This document shows positions 1-5,724 of a DNA stretch of 10,218 nucleotides, piece by piece. The position numbers were made by a program, and so were the translations under genes. Numbering within the stretch: the first letter of the stretch is position 1; each line of letters opens with the position of its first letter. Location: contig JBLHGU010000181.1 in assembly GCA_047615875.1 (NCBI GenBank), positions 1 to 10,218 on the forward strand. Reading direction: 5' to 3'. Source of the stretch: JBLHGU01 sp047615875. GTDB lineage: Bacteria > Pseudomonadota > Gammaproteobacteria > Arenicellales > CAJQKF01. Below the pieces are notes generated by a model that saw nothing but the letters and a program-made list of their open reading frames with translations, ran no database searches and was not told the origin of the DNA.

Positions 1-28
1 GTCTCTCTTGAAACGCTGCCTGATTCAT
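1..28 (-). CDS. Possible start of a divergent gene running off the left edge (partial, tentative)
   Basis: On the minus strand an ATG at 28 opens a frame (MNQAAFQER...) that leaves the window after nine codons. It is preceded, six bases upstream, by a good ribosome binding site, GAGGG (plus-strand 35-39). Further upstream is a promoter-like pair, TTGATA (72-77) and TATTCT (50-55), 16 bp apart. The product cannot be identified from nine residues. The competing reading is the 3' tail of a rightward gene: plus-strand positions 1-45 encode VSLETLPDSFHALK and then TAG, which also looks protein-like. The two readings exclude each other, and I only slightly prefer the divergent one because of its ribosome binding site and promoter. 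Confidence 0.3.
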
Positions 29-57
29 TCCACGCCCTCAAATAGACGTAGAATAAA

Positions 58-89
58 CCGGACAGATCATGTATCAATTACCCGGACAG
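58..89. repeat. Direct repeat CCGGACAG x2, possible operator
   Basis: The octamer CCGGACAG occurs at 58-65 and again at 82-89, 24 bp apart from start to start. The two copies flank the possible minus-strand -35 element at 72-77, one lying in the promoter spacer and one just upstream. This arrangement would suit a regulator that binds two same-face sites. An 8-bp repeat can also arise by chance, and no known regulator is recognised. Confidence 0.3.
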
Positions 90-122
90 TTAATTTACTC
101 TTAACAATGAAAAAAAGTAGGT

Positions 123-151
123 TTGCACGTGACTTAACTTACAGTGATAAT
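123..151 (+). promoter_or_regulatory. Predicted sigma70-type promoter of phnDCEE
   Basis: TTGCAC at 123-128 and GATAAT at 146-151 are separated by 17 bp; each hexamer differs from the consensus at only one or two positions. Transcription would start near 158, leaving a leader of about 79 nt before phnD. A PhoB box would be expected for a phosphorus-source importer, but no convincing one is visible. The nearest candidate, overlapping the spacer on the minus strand (131-146), has half-sites two bases too close together. Confidence 0.55.
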
Positions 152-236
152 GGTTAATTCTCATAGGAGTTTCCGTGCACAGATCAAAATCCATTTGACC
201 TATGGAATCTCTGAACAATAAAAGCAGGAGTTATAT

Positions 237-1208
237 ATGAAATCATTATCAGCGCTTAGTATCAAGGTTTGTTCTCTGTTATTTGCAGTGGGTATGGCCA
301 GCAACGTAATGGCCGAAGAATGTTATCGAGGAACTCTGGATGAAAAGTATTGTGACCGCAATCATGATCAAGTCGCCGATCTGCCCTTGAATGAGAGCGA
401 CTGGGTTAATCCTGATACAATAATATTTTCCTACACACCGGTTGAAGATCCTGCAGTTTACGACAAGGTTTGGGTTGGATTCATAAACCATATGGCGGAG
501 GTAACTGGCAAGAAAGTGGTATTTTTTCCAGTGCAGTCCTATGCCGCACAATATGAGGCTATGCGCTCTGGAAGACTGCATATTGCTGGCGTAAATACCG
601 GTGGCAACCCGGTGGCTGTATCCTGCGCCGGCATGGTGCCATTTGCTATGATGGCATCTGAAGATGGATCGTTCGGTTATGAGATGGAAATTATTGTCCC
701 CGCAGGTAGTGATATAAAGTCACCCGCCGATATCAAGGGCCGGACTCTGGCATTTACCTCACCTACCTCTAATTCAGGCAACAAGGCCCCTTCAGCCTTG
801 CTGAAGTCCGAGTTTGGTCTGGTGAAAGATGTAGACTTCAAAACAGTTTTCTCAGGCAAGCACGATAATTCTGTGCTGGGTATAGCCAACAATGACTACG
901 AAGTTGCTGCGATTGCAAATTCCGTTATGACTCGAATGATTGACCGCAAGGTAGTTGATGCCGCCCAGATTACGTCTATCTATAAGTCAGCAACTTTTCC
1001 CACCACCGGTTATGGTCATGCTCACAACCTGCATCCATCAGTTGTAGCAAAAATTAAGCAGGCCTTTTTTACCTTTGAATGGGAAGGTTCAGCTTTACAG
1101 GAAGAATTCAAAAAAGAAGGCAGTTTTGTAGGAATACATCATAAATCCGACTGGAGTGTTATTCGAAAAATCGACACTGCCAACGGCGTTACTTACGCTT
1201 GCAAGTAG
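237..1208 (+). CDS. phnD: Periplasmic phosphonate/phosphite-family ABC transporter substrate-binding protein PhnD
   Basis: This is the periplasmic binding protein that captures the substrate and delivers it to the PhnE permeases. Residues 1-26 form a signal peptide with probable cleavage after AMA-like VMA26. The PhnD fold follows, with strong family motifs: YTPVEDP (66-72), a Ser/Thr-rich oxyanion loop FTSPTSNSG (173-181) and SGKHDNS (206-212). Compared with E. coli PhnD as I recall it, the pocket residues Y102, Y148, S178, S180 and H209 are kept. The two acidic residues that bind the amine of 2-aminoethylphosphonate align with S229 and T257. The ligand is therefore more likely phosphite or a non-amino phosphonate, though this is inference. 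The mature N terminus has a calcium-loop-like stretch (D40, N42, D44, D48). Four cysteines (29, 39, 130, 322) could form disulfides. The ATG at 237 has AGGAG at 226-230. It is the first gene of the importer operon. Confidence 0.93.
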   Translation: MKSLSALSIKVCSLLFAVGMASNVMAEECYRGTLDEKYCDRNHDQVADLPLNESDWVNPDTIIFSYTPVEDPAVYDKVWVGFINHMAEVTGKKVVFFPVQSYAAQYEAMRSGRLHIAGVNTGGNPVAVSCAGMVPFAMMASEDGSFGYEMEIIVPAGSDIKSPADIKGRTLAFTSPTSNSGNKAPSALLKSEFGLVKDVDFKTVFSGKHDNSVLGIANNDYEVAAIANSVMTRMIDRKVVDAAQITSIYKSATFPTTGYGHAHNLHPSVVAKIKQAFFTFEWEGSALQEEFKKEGSFVGIHHKSDWSVIRKIDTANGVTYACK

Positions 1209-1223
1209 TCTTTCATCAGTTTC

Positions 1224-1251
1224 TCAGGGCCACTTGTTCAGGTGGCTCTGA
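1224..1251 (+). terminator. Hairpin between phnD and phnC (attenuator or processing/stability stem)
   Basis: Bases 1224-1233 (TCAGGGCCAC) pair with 1242-1251 (GTGGCTCTGA) as a 10-bp stem with one G-U wobble and an 8-nt loop. A short T-rich stretch, TTATTTC, follows. It starts 16 nt after the phnD stop. Such stems after the binding-protein gene are common in ABC importer operons. They lower expression of the downstream ATPase and permeases or protect the upstream mRNA. The T-run is interrupted, so partial read-through is more likely than full termination. Confidence 0.6.
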
Positions 1252-1316
1252 TTATTTCAAAACTCCTGCTGGATTTGTCTGGCATTATTTTTACTAAGGA
1301 AATTTCTGCATAAGTC

Positions 1317-2123
1317 ATGCTGCGTCTCGACAATCTGGTAAAACAATACAAAACCGGTGATCTGGCCCTCAAGAACATTAGCCTGGAAGTGCCCCAGGGT
1401 CAGGTGATGGCTTTGATCGGTCCTTCTGGTGCCGGAAAAAGTACACTCATTCGATGCGTTAACCGACTGGTGGAACCTACCAGTGGTAAGGTTTTCCTGG
1501 GTGAAATCGAACTGACCAGCCTAAGAGCTACAGCACTGCGTAAGGCCCGCAGCAAGATGGGTATGATTTTTCAGGAATACGCGCTGGTTGAACGTCTGAG
1601 TGTTATGGAAAATGTGTTGTCAGGTCGTCTGGGCTATGTTGGTTTCTGGCAAAGTTTTATGCGCAAGTTTCCACAGTCTGACATTGATGAGGCTTTTCGT
1701 CTGCTCGAACGTGTTGGTCTGGATCATATGGCTAATAAACGAGCTGATGAGCTATCCGGCGGGCAACGCCAGCGCGTCGGCATTTGCCGCGCTTTAATTC
1801 AAAATCCAGATTTATTGTTGGTAGATGAGCCTACTGCAAGCCTGGACCCGAAAACATCCCGACAAATTATGCGACTGATTTGCGAGCTGTGTGCGGAAAG
1901 AAACCTTGCCGCAATTATCAACATACATGATGTACTTTTAGCACAGATGTTTTCCAAACGTATTGTCGGGCTTCAGTTGGGTGAGATCGTTTATGACGGC
2001 CCACCAGATGGACTAAGCCCGGAGGTACTTACTCAAATTTATGGTGAAGAAGACTGGGAAGCAACCATCGAAAATGTAGCCGACGAAAAGATAGACGCTG
2101 TGGATGAGGTAAACGTCTCTTGA
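1317..2123 (+). CDS. phnC: Phosphonate/phosphite-family ABC transporter ATP-binding protein PhnC
   Basis: This is the cytoplasmic ATPase subunit that powers import through PhnE1/PhnE2. All nucleotide-binding motifs are present and intact: Walker A GPSGAGKST (35-43), Q-loop Q86, signature LSGGQ (146-150), Walker B LLLVDEP (166-172, with D170 and catalytic E171), D-loop SLD (175-177) and the switch histidine H204 in NIHDV. The length of 268 aa is normal for PhnC. After the conserved core, the last 25 or so residues form an acidic tail (EEDWEATIENVADEKIDAVDE...). An in-frame TAA at 1311-1313 lies just upstream, so the ATG at 1317 is the first possible start. Its ribosome binding site is weak: AAGGA at 1296-1300, 16 nt away. 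That fits the lower expression expected downstream of the 1224-1251 hairpin. The stop codon overlaps the start of phnE1. Confidence 0.96.
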   Translation: MLRLDNLVKQYKTGDLALKNISLEVPQGQVMALIGPSGAGKSTLIRCVNRLVEPTSGKVFLGEIELTSLRATALRKARSKMGMIFQEYALVERLSVMENVLSGRLGYVGFWQSFMRKFPQSDIDEAFRLLERVGLDHMANKRADELSGGQRQRVGICRALIQNPDLLLVDEPTASLDPKTSRQIMRLICELCAERNLAAIINIHDVLLAQMFSKRIVGLQLGEIVYDGPPDGLSPEVLTQIYGEEDWEATIENVADEKIDAVDEVNVS

Positions 2124-2923
2124 GCCAAACAGGGATTTCCAGAAACTGGACCCGCCCGCCGATCATTGCCAACCCCCAGCTGCGCTGGGCATTGTGGATC
2201 GCTGTAGCAATTTATTTGTCTCTGGCCTTTGGCACTATGGAGATAAACTGGCAGCGAGTATCCGAAGGGCTAACCCGGGGACAACGATTTCTAGGCGCGT
2301 TCTTTCCACCAGATTTCACATCTCGCTGGGATTCCATCTCAGACGGCATTCTTGAAAGCGTGTGGATGGCTGTAACCTCTACTGTCGTAGGTATTTTACT
2401 TTCTATTCCGATCGGGCTCGGTGCTGCAAGAAATCTTGCCTATAAGCCTGTTTACTATTTCTGCCGAGGAATTCTTGCAATATCGCGCACATTTCCCGAG
2501 GTTATACTGGCCATATTCTTTGTTAAGTTGTTTGGATTTGGGCCATTCGCTGGCTTTCTGGCATTGAGTGTTGGCACAATCGGGTTCTATGGCAAATTAT
2601 TGGCAGAAGATATTGAAGATATGGACCCGGTCCAGGCCGAAGCAGTAAAAGCTACCGGTGCAGGCTGGTTACAATGGTTAAATTACTCTGTGCAACCTCA
2701 GGTAATGCCACGCATGATCGGTCTTGGCATTTACCGTCTGGATATTAATTTTAGAGAATCTGCAGTAGTCGGTATTGTCGGCGGTGGTGGCATTGGCGCC
2801 ACATTACTAACATCCTTTGATCGTTACGAATTTGATTCTTCTGCTGCCATATTGCTGATTATTATCAGCATTGTAATGGTAATGGAATATTCCAGTGGGT
2901 ACATCCGCAAGTGGGTGCAATAA
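2120..2923 (+). CDS. phnE: Phosphonate/phosphite-family ABC transporter permease PhnE1
   Basis: This is an inner-membrane permease of the importer, of the usual PhnE size (267 aa). It has about six hydrophobic segments: near 22-38, 79-99, 115-135 and 137-157, then two more toward the C terminus. The ABC-coupling EAA loop starts at E174 (EAVKATGAG...). The PhnE hallmark RLDINFRES followed by GIVGGGGIG comes shortly after. The start is a TTG at 2120 that shares bases with the phnC stop (TTGA). It is preceded by GAGGT at 2106-2110, nine bases upstream, so translational coupling to phnC is likely. It is clearly different from PhnE2, and the pair probably forms a heterodimeric channel. Confidence 0.94.
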   Translation: MSQTGISRNWTRPPIIANPQLRWALWIAVAIYLSLAFGTMEINWQRVSEGLTRGQRFLGAFFPPDFTSRWDSISDGILESVWMAVTSTVVGILLSIPIGLGAARNLAYKPVYYFCRGILAISRTFPEVILAIFFVKLFGFGPFAGFLALSVGTIGFYGKLLAEDIEDMDPVQAEAVKATGAGWLQWLNYSVQPQVMPRMIGLGIYRLDINFRESAVVGIVGGGGIGATLLTSFDRYEFDSSAAILLIIISIVMVMEYSSGYIRKWVQ

Positions 2924-3735
2924 TGACTACCAATTCATCTGGTCAGCGAACATGGCAGCGCCGTACTACTACTAAACAGCTGGGCATCTGGCTTGGCTGG
3001 CTTATCGGTCTGTGTATTTTTGCTTATTGCTGGCATCTAATTTCAGAAAAAACCATCTGGATGTTTGTATTAGATGCGCCTGAGCAGGCCGCTGATATGG
3101 CGGATCGTATGACGCCTCCGAAATGGTCCTATATAGATCAGCTGTGGCTGCCGATATGGGACACAATCAATATTGCTACACTAGGTACCGCGTTGGCAAT
3201 TTTGATAGCAGTACCTGTGGCTTTCTGTGCAGCACACAACACCACGCCGAATGCTTACTTTGTGCGCCCCATTGCACTGTTTATTATTGTGTCTTCGCGT
3301 TCAATCAATTCGCTGATCTGGGCGTTGATGCTAGTAACTATAATCGGCCCTGGTGTGCTGGCAGGAGTTATTGCAATAGGTTTACGTTCGATTGGTTTTT
3401 GTGCCAAGTTGCTCTACGAAGCCATTGAGGAAATTGATCCTGCGCAGGTTGAAGCCATCACAGCAACTGGGGCATCTCGTGCCCAGCAACTGACCTTCGG
3501 CATCATCCCGCAGATACTTCCAGCTTTTGCTGGCATAAGTGTTTTTCGTTGGGATATTAATATCCGCGAATCGACTGTATTGGGATTAGTTGGTGCAGGG
3601 GGTATTGGCTTACAACTTGATTCATCAATTTCGACGCTAGCCTGGACCCAGGTTTCCTTAATATTACTGGTTATTCTTGCGACGGTAATTGTCAGTGAAT
3701 GGATTTCCGCAAAAATTCGGCACGCAATAATCTAG
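2923..3735 (+). CDS. phnE: Phosphonate/phosphite-family ABC transporter permease PhnE2
   Basis: This is the second permease subunit of the same importer. It keeps the EAA loop (from E177, EAITATGAS...) and the PhnE hallmark RWDINIRES followed by GLVGAGGIG. Hydrophobic helices span the protein, and the first lies within residues 20-40. Compared with PhnE1 it has a longer periplasmic stretch after helix 1 (DAPEQAADMADRMTPPK). I chose the ATG at 2923 because it overlaps the phnE1 stop as TAATG, a typical coupled junction. A GTG at 2911 in the same frame would add four residues, but it lies inside phnE1 and has no better ribosome binding site. This is the last gene of the operon; the stop is TAG at 3733-3735. 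Confidence 0.94.
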   Translation: MTTNSSGQRTWQRRTTTKQLGIWLGWLIGLCIFAYCWHLISEKTIWMFVLDAPEQAADMADRMTPPKWSYIDQLWLPIWDTINIATLGTALAILIAVPVAFCAAHNTTPNAYFVRPIALFIIVSSRSINSLIWALMLVTIIGPGVLAGVIAIGLRSIGFCAKLLYEAIEEIDPAQVEAITATGASRAQQLTFGIIPQILPAFAGISVFRWDINIRESTVLGLVGAGGIGLQLDSSISTLAWTQVSLILLVILATVIVSEWISAKIRHAII

Positions 3736-3750
3736 ACTTTCTTTACTACG

Positions 3751-3781
3751 ACCTCAACTCGTAAGCTCTACAGGTTGAGGT
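3751..3781 (+). other. Stem-loop downstream of phnE2
   Basis: ACCTCAAC (3751-3758) pairs perfectly with GTTGAGGT (3774-3781). The stem continues inward with a T-G wobble, one mismatch and GTA/TAC around a 5-nt loop (AGCTC). It begins 16 nt after the importer operon. No T-run follows on either strand, so it is not a canonical intrinsic terminator. It could be an mRNA 3'-end stabilising stem or a protein-binding site upstream of the peptidase gene. The rest of the 3736-3909 gap holds no gene that I can support. Confidence 0.5.
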
Positions 3782-3842
3782 GCAAGCTATGTTAGACAGT
3801 CAGAAATAACCTGCGGCCAATCCAAAAACAAATAGCCCTGAC

Positions 3843-3872
3843 CTGACTTTAGACCCCTACAGCAGGTAAAAT
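3843..3872 (+). promoter_or_regulatory. Possible promoter of the ypfJ-like gene
   Basis: CTGACT at 3843-3848 and TAAAAT at 3867-3872 are 18 bp apart, each close to the sigma70 consensus. Transcription would start near 3879, about 30 nt before the ATG at 3910. This gene is separated from the importer operon by 174 nt and a stem-loop, so a promoter of its own is expected. The -35 match is only moderate. Confidence 0.35.
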
Positions 3873-3909
3873 GTGGGTTTCAATTTGCTAAATCTGATCT
3901 GAGATCGCA

Positions 3910-4827
3910 ATGCGCTGGAACAAGAGAAGAAGAAGTTCGAATATAGAAGACCACCGAGGGCAACGAAGTTTTAACATGGGTGGTATGGGTCGTGGTGGCT
4001 CTACACTATTACGTTTACTTCCCTTTGTATTCAGAAAACTGGGTTTTAAGGGCGTTCTGTTTGTCGGTGCCGGCCTGGTAGTCGCAAACATGCTAGGTGT
4101 TGATGTTCAAGGCTTGTTGCTTGGAACTCCTGGTACGTCGACACAAACTACTTCGCCAAGTACCGCAAAATTTAGCCAGGAAGAACAGCGCCTTGCTGAT
4201 TTTACTGCAGTAATTCTGGGCGATACAGAAACCACCTGGCAGCAAATATTCGAGCAACAGGGGCAGAAATACCCTGAGCCAAAACTGGTGCTTTTTACGG
4301 GTTCAGTAAACTCCGCCTGCGGTTTCGCAAAGGCCACTATGGGGCCGTTTTATTGCCCTGGCGATCGAAAGGTGTATATTGATTTATCCTTCTACAGTGA
4401 TCTAAAAAGTCGACATGGTGCTCCCGGTGACTTCGCTCAAGCCTATGTAATCGCACATGAGGTCGGTCATCACATACAAACTGTTTTAGGTATTTCAAGC
4501 AAGGTGCAACAACAAAAGCAATCTGTTAGCGAAATTGAAGCACGCCAGTTATCAGTTCGTCAGGAACTTCAGGCAGATTGTTTTGCGGGAGTATGGGGTT
4601 ACCATGCAGACAAAGGACGCCAAATGCTGGAGCAAGGGGATGTAGAGGAAGCCCTGGTTGCGGCCGCTGCTATAGGCGATGACAGATTACAGAAGCAGTC
4701 CCAGGGTTATGTGTCACCTGAAAGTTTTACCCATGGAAGTTCCGAACAACGTATTAGCTGGTTCAAGCGGGGACTTAACTCTGGTAATCCTGATGACTGT
4801 GATACCTTCAGCGCAAAGAATCTTTGA
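3910..4827 (+). CDS. ypfJ: YpfJ-family neutral zinc metallopeptidase, membrane-anchored
   Basis: This is a predicted zinc metallopeptidase of the E. coli YpfJ family, whose substrate is unknown. The N terminus is very basic (RWNKRRR) with a Gly/Met-rich stretch (GGMGRGG, about 24-30). One membrane anchor follows at about 48-63, and then a Ser/Thr/Pro linker (73-86). The peptidase domain shows the zinc site HEVGH (H183, E184, H187), followed by a downstream ELQADC with E219 as the probable third ligand. The family-typical block SACGFAKATMGPFYCPGDRKVYID precedes the zinc site and includes two cysteines that could pair. The length of 305 aa is close to the family norm. An in-frame TGA at 3895 makes the ATG at 3910 the first start; its ribosome binding site is poor. 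The catalytic domain probably faces the periplasm, which is an inference. I see no functional link to the importer. Confidence 0.87.
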   Translation: MRWNKRRRSSNIEDHRGQRSFNMGGMGRGGSTLLRLLPFVFRKLGFKGVLFVGAGLVVANMLGVDVQGLLLGTPGTSTQTTSPSTAKFSQEEQRLADFTAVILGDTETTWQQIFEQQGQKYPEPKLVLFTGSVNSACGFAKATMGPFYCPGDRKVYIDLSFYSDLKSRHGAPGDFAQAYVIAHEVGHHIQTVLGISSKVQQQKQSVSEIEARQLSVRQELQADCFAGVWGYHADKGRQMLEQGDVEEALVAAAAIGDDRLQKQSQGYVSPESFTHGSSEQRISWFKRGLNSGNPDDCDTFSAKNL

Positions 4828-4878
4828 GATCAAAATTGGCCATCTATCCAACATCGTATAACACTAACGAGCCATCTG

Positions 4879-5502
4879 TTAGCCAGCCCAGGGTTGCGAA
4901 GAAATAACCACACGAATTTCCGTTGGCTGACCGCTATTACAGGGATTATTCATCTGTGGGCAATTTGAAATTACCGCAAGCGCATTCATCCTGGCTTGCA
5001 GCACGACATAGTCTCCAGGCTTTGAACTGCCTGTAACAAACACATTTTCCGCCATTTGATTGACATTAACCGGAACATCGCAGAAGAAATTGATGTTAGG
5101 AACAATGTCTTTTCGACCTAACCCGTTGTCCGCCAAAGCGCTCAGAAAGTTCTCTCGGCAACCAGGCGTATCTTTAACCCCATAGAGCATTTCATTACTC
5201 GGCGCACTACAACACCCACCAATAGTATCGTGGCCGGTGCAACTGTCATGGGTAATCGTGAATATGGGTCTTGCTATATCCGAATATAGATTATGCCCAG
5301 TGGATAATTTGAGAGTCTGTATTGCCTTAAGAGTATTGGGTGCGTGGTAACGCTCCTCGGGGTTATCTGCGTTGTAGCACAAAAAATCCACGCCCTGTTG
5401 GCCATGCAAGTCAATTATGCTGAGAAAACAACCTTCGGGAACTACTGCAGACCACGGACTACCTGCCGGAATGATGCTGTCATGTATCAGGGGTTGGGAC
5501 AT
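4879..5502 (-). CDS. DUF1989 protein, urea-carboxylase-associated UAAP2 / CgdB-like
   Basis: This is a soluble protein of the DUF1989 family, and it most resembles the UAAP2 branch. Characterised relatives (CgdA with CgdB) form carboxyguanidine deiminase in bacterial guanidine degradation. The family motifs are strong: GQQGVDFLCYNADNPEERY (34-52), DSCTGHDTIGGCCS (86-99, with C88, H91, C97, C98), CRENF, DIVPNINFF and SNCPQMNNPC (C181, C188). A Cys/His metal site is likely. The length of 207 aa is normal. I start at the ATG at 5502, because GAGAA lies six bases upstream; a TTG at 5508 would sit directly against that site. It is unusual that neither cgdA, urea carboxylase nor allophanate hydrolase is adjacent, and that no ykkC/guanidine-I riboswitch is visible upstream. 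The actual substrate is therefore open. It is convergent with the peptidase gene and divergent from the cyclase. Confidence 0.86.
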   Translation of the reverse strand: MSQPLIHDSIIPAGSPWSAVVPEGCFLSIIDLHGQQGVDFLCYNADNPEERYHAPNTLKAIQTLKLSTGHNLYSDIARPIFTITHDSCTGHDTIGGCCSAPSNEMLYGVKDTPGCRENFLSALADNGLGRKDIVPNINFFCDVPVNVNQMAENVFVTGSSKPGDYVVLQARMNALAVISNCPQMNNPCNSGQPTEIRVVISSQPWAG

Positions 5503-5667
5503 TTCCAATTCTCGTATTTTGGTTAATCAATAAATTCTTTTGCAACATGTGTCCTGTTCGCCACGGCCATAAGTTTACTTTGAAACCGACAGGAGTCTTA
5601 AAGTGATCATTATGCACAAAATGACTGTATATTTACTACAGAGAAAACACTCGCCTATGTGCAATCT

Positions 5668-5698
5668 AATTGCCAATATTCGTTGTAAGTTGGCAATT
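5668..5698. repeat. Perfect 9-bp inverted repeat upstream of the cyclase gene
   Basis: AATTGCCAA (5668-5676) and TTGGCAATT (5690-5698) are exact inverted copies with a 13-bp spacer, ending 26 bp before the cyclase ATG. No T-run follows on either strand, so a terminator is unlikely. It may be an operator for a dimeric regulator, or a leader hairpin that affects cyclase translation, since that gene has no clear Shine-Dalgarno sequence. The remainder of the 216-nt divergent region holds no gene and no promoter that I would defend. Confidence 0.6.
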
Positions 5699-5724
5699 TA
5701 CCTATCTGAACTACGCCACGATAT

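Noticed and set aside
1..45. Tail of a rightward gene (VSLETLPDSFHALK, then TAG).
   Set aside because: It looks protein-like but is only 14 codons with no recognisable family, and no terminator follows. It remains the main alternative to the minus-strand start at 28.
131..146. PhoB box on the minus strand (CTGTAA...GTCAC) upstream of phnD.
   Set aside because: The half-sites are about 9 bp apart instead of 11, and only one half matches well. It is too weak to call.
107..157. Sixteen-codon frame MKKSRFARDLTYSDNG.
   Set aside because: It has no ribosome binding site and overlaps the predicted phnD promoter, so it would not be transcribed.
175..198. Seven-codon leader peptide from a GTG preceded by AGGAG (165-169).
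   Set aside because: It is very short, carries no regulatory codon run and pairs with no attenuator before phnD. It is likely chance.
4828..4878. Terminator between the convergent peptidase and DUF1989 genes.
   Set aside because: Only a 5-bp CTAAC/GTTAG pairing is visible, without a T-run; it is not enough to call.
5604..5620. CRP-like site (GTGA...GCACA) near the cyclase gene.
   Set aside because: The half-sites are imperfect and spaced by 7 rather than 6 bp.
5503..5724. Guanidine (ykkC) riboswitch upstream of the DUF1989 gene.
   Set aside because: None of the conserved sequence blocks of the guanidine-I, -II or -III classes as I know them is visible on the minus strand.
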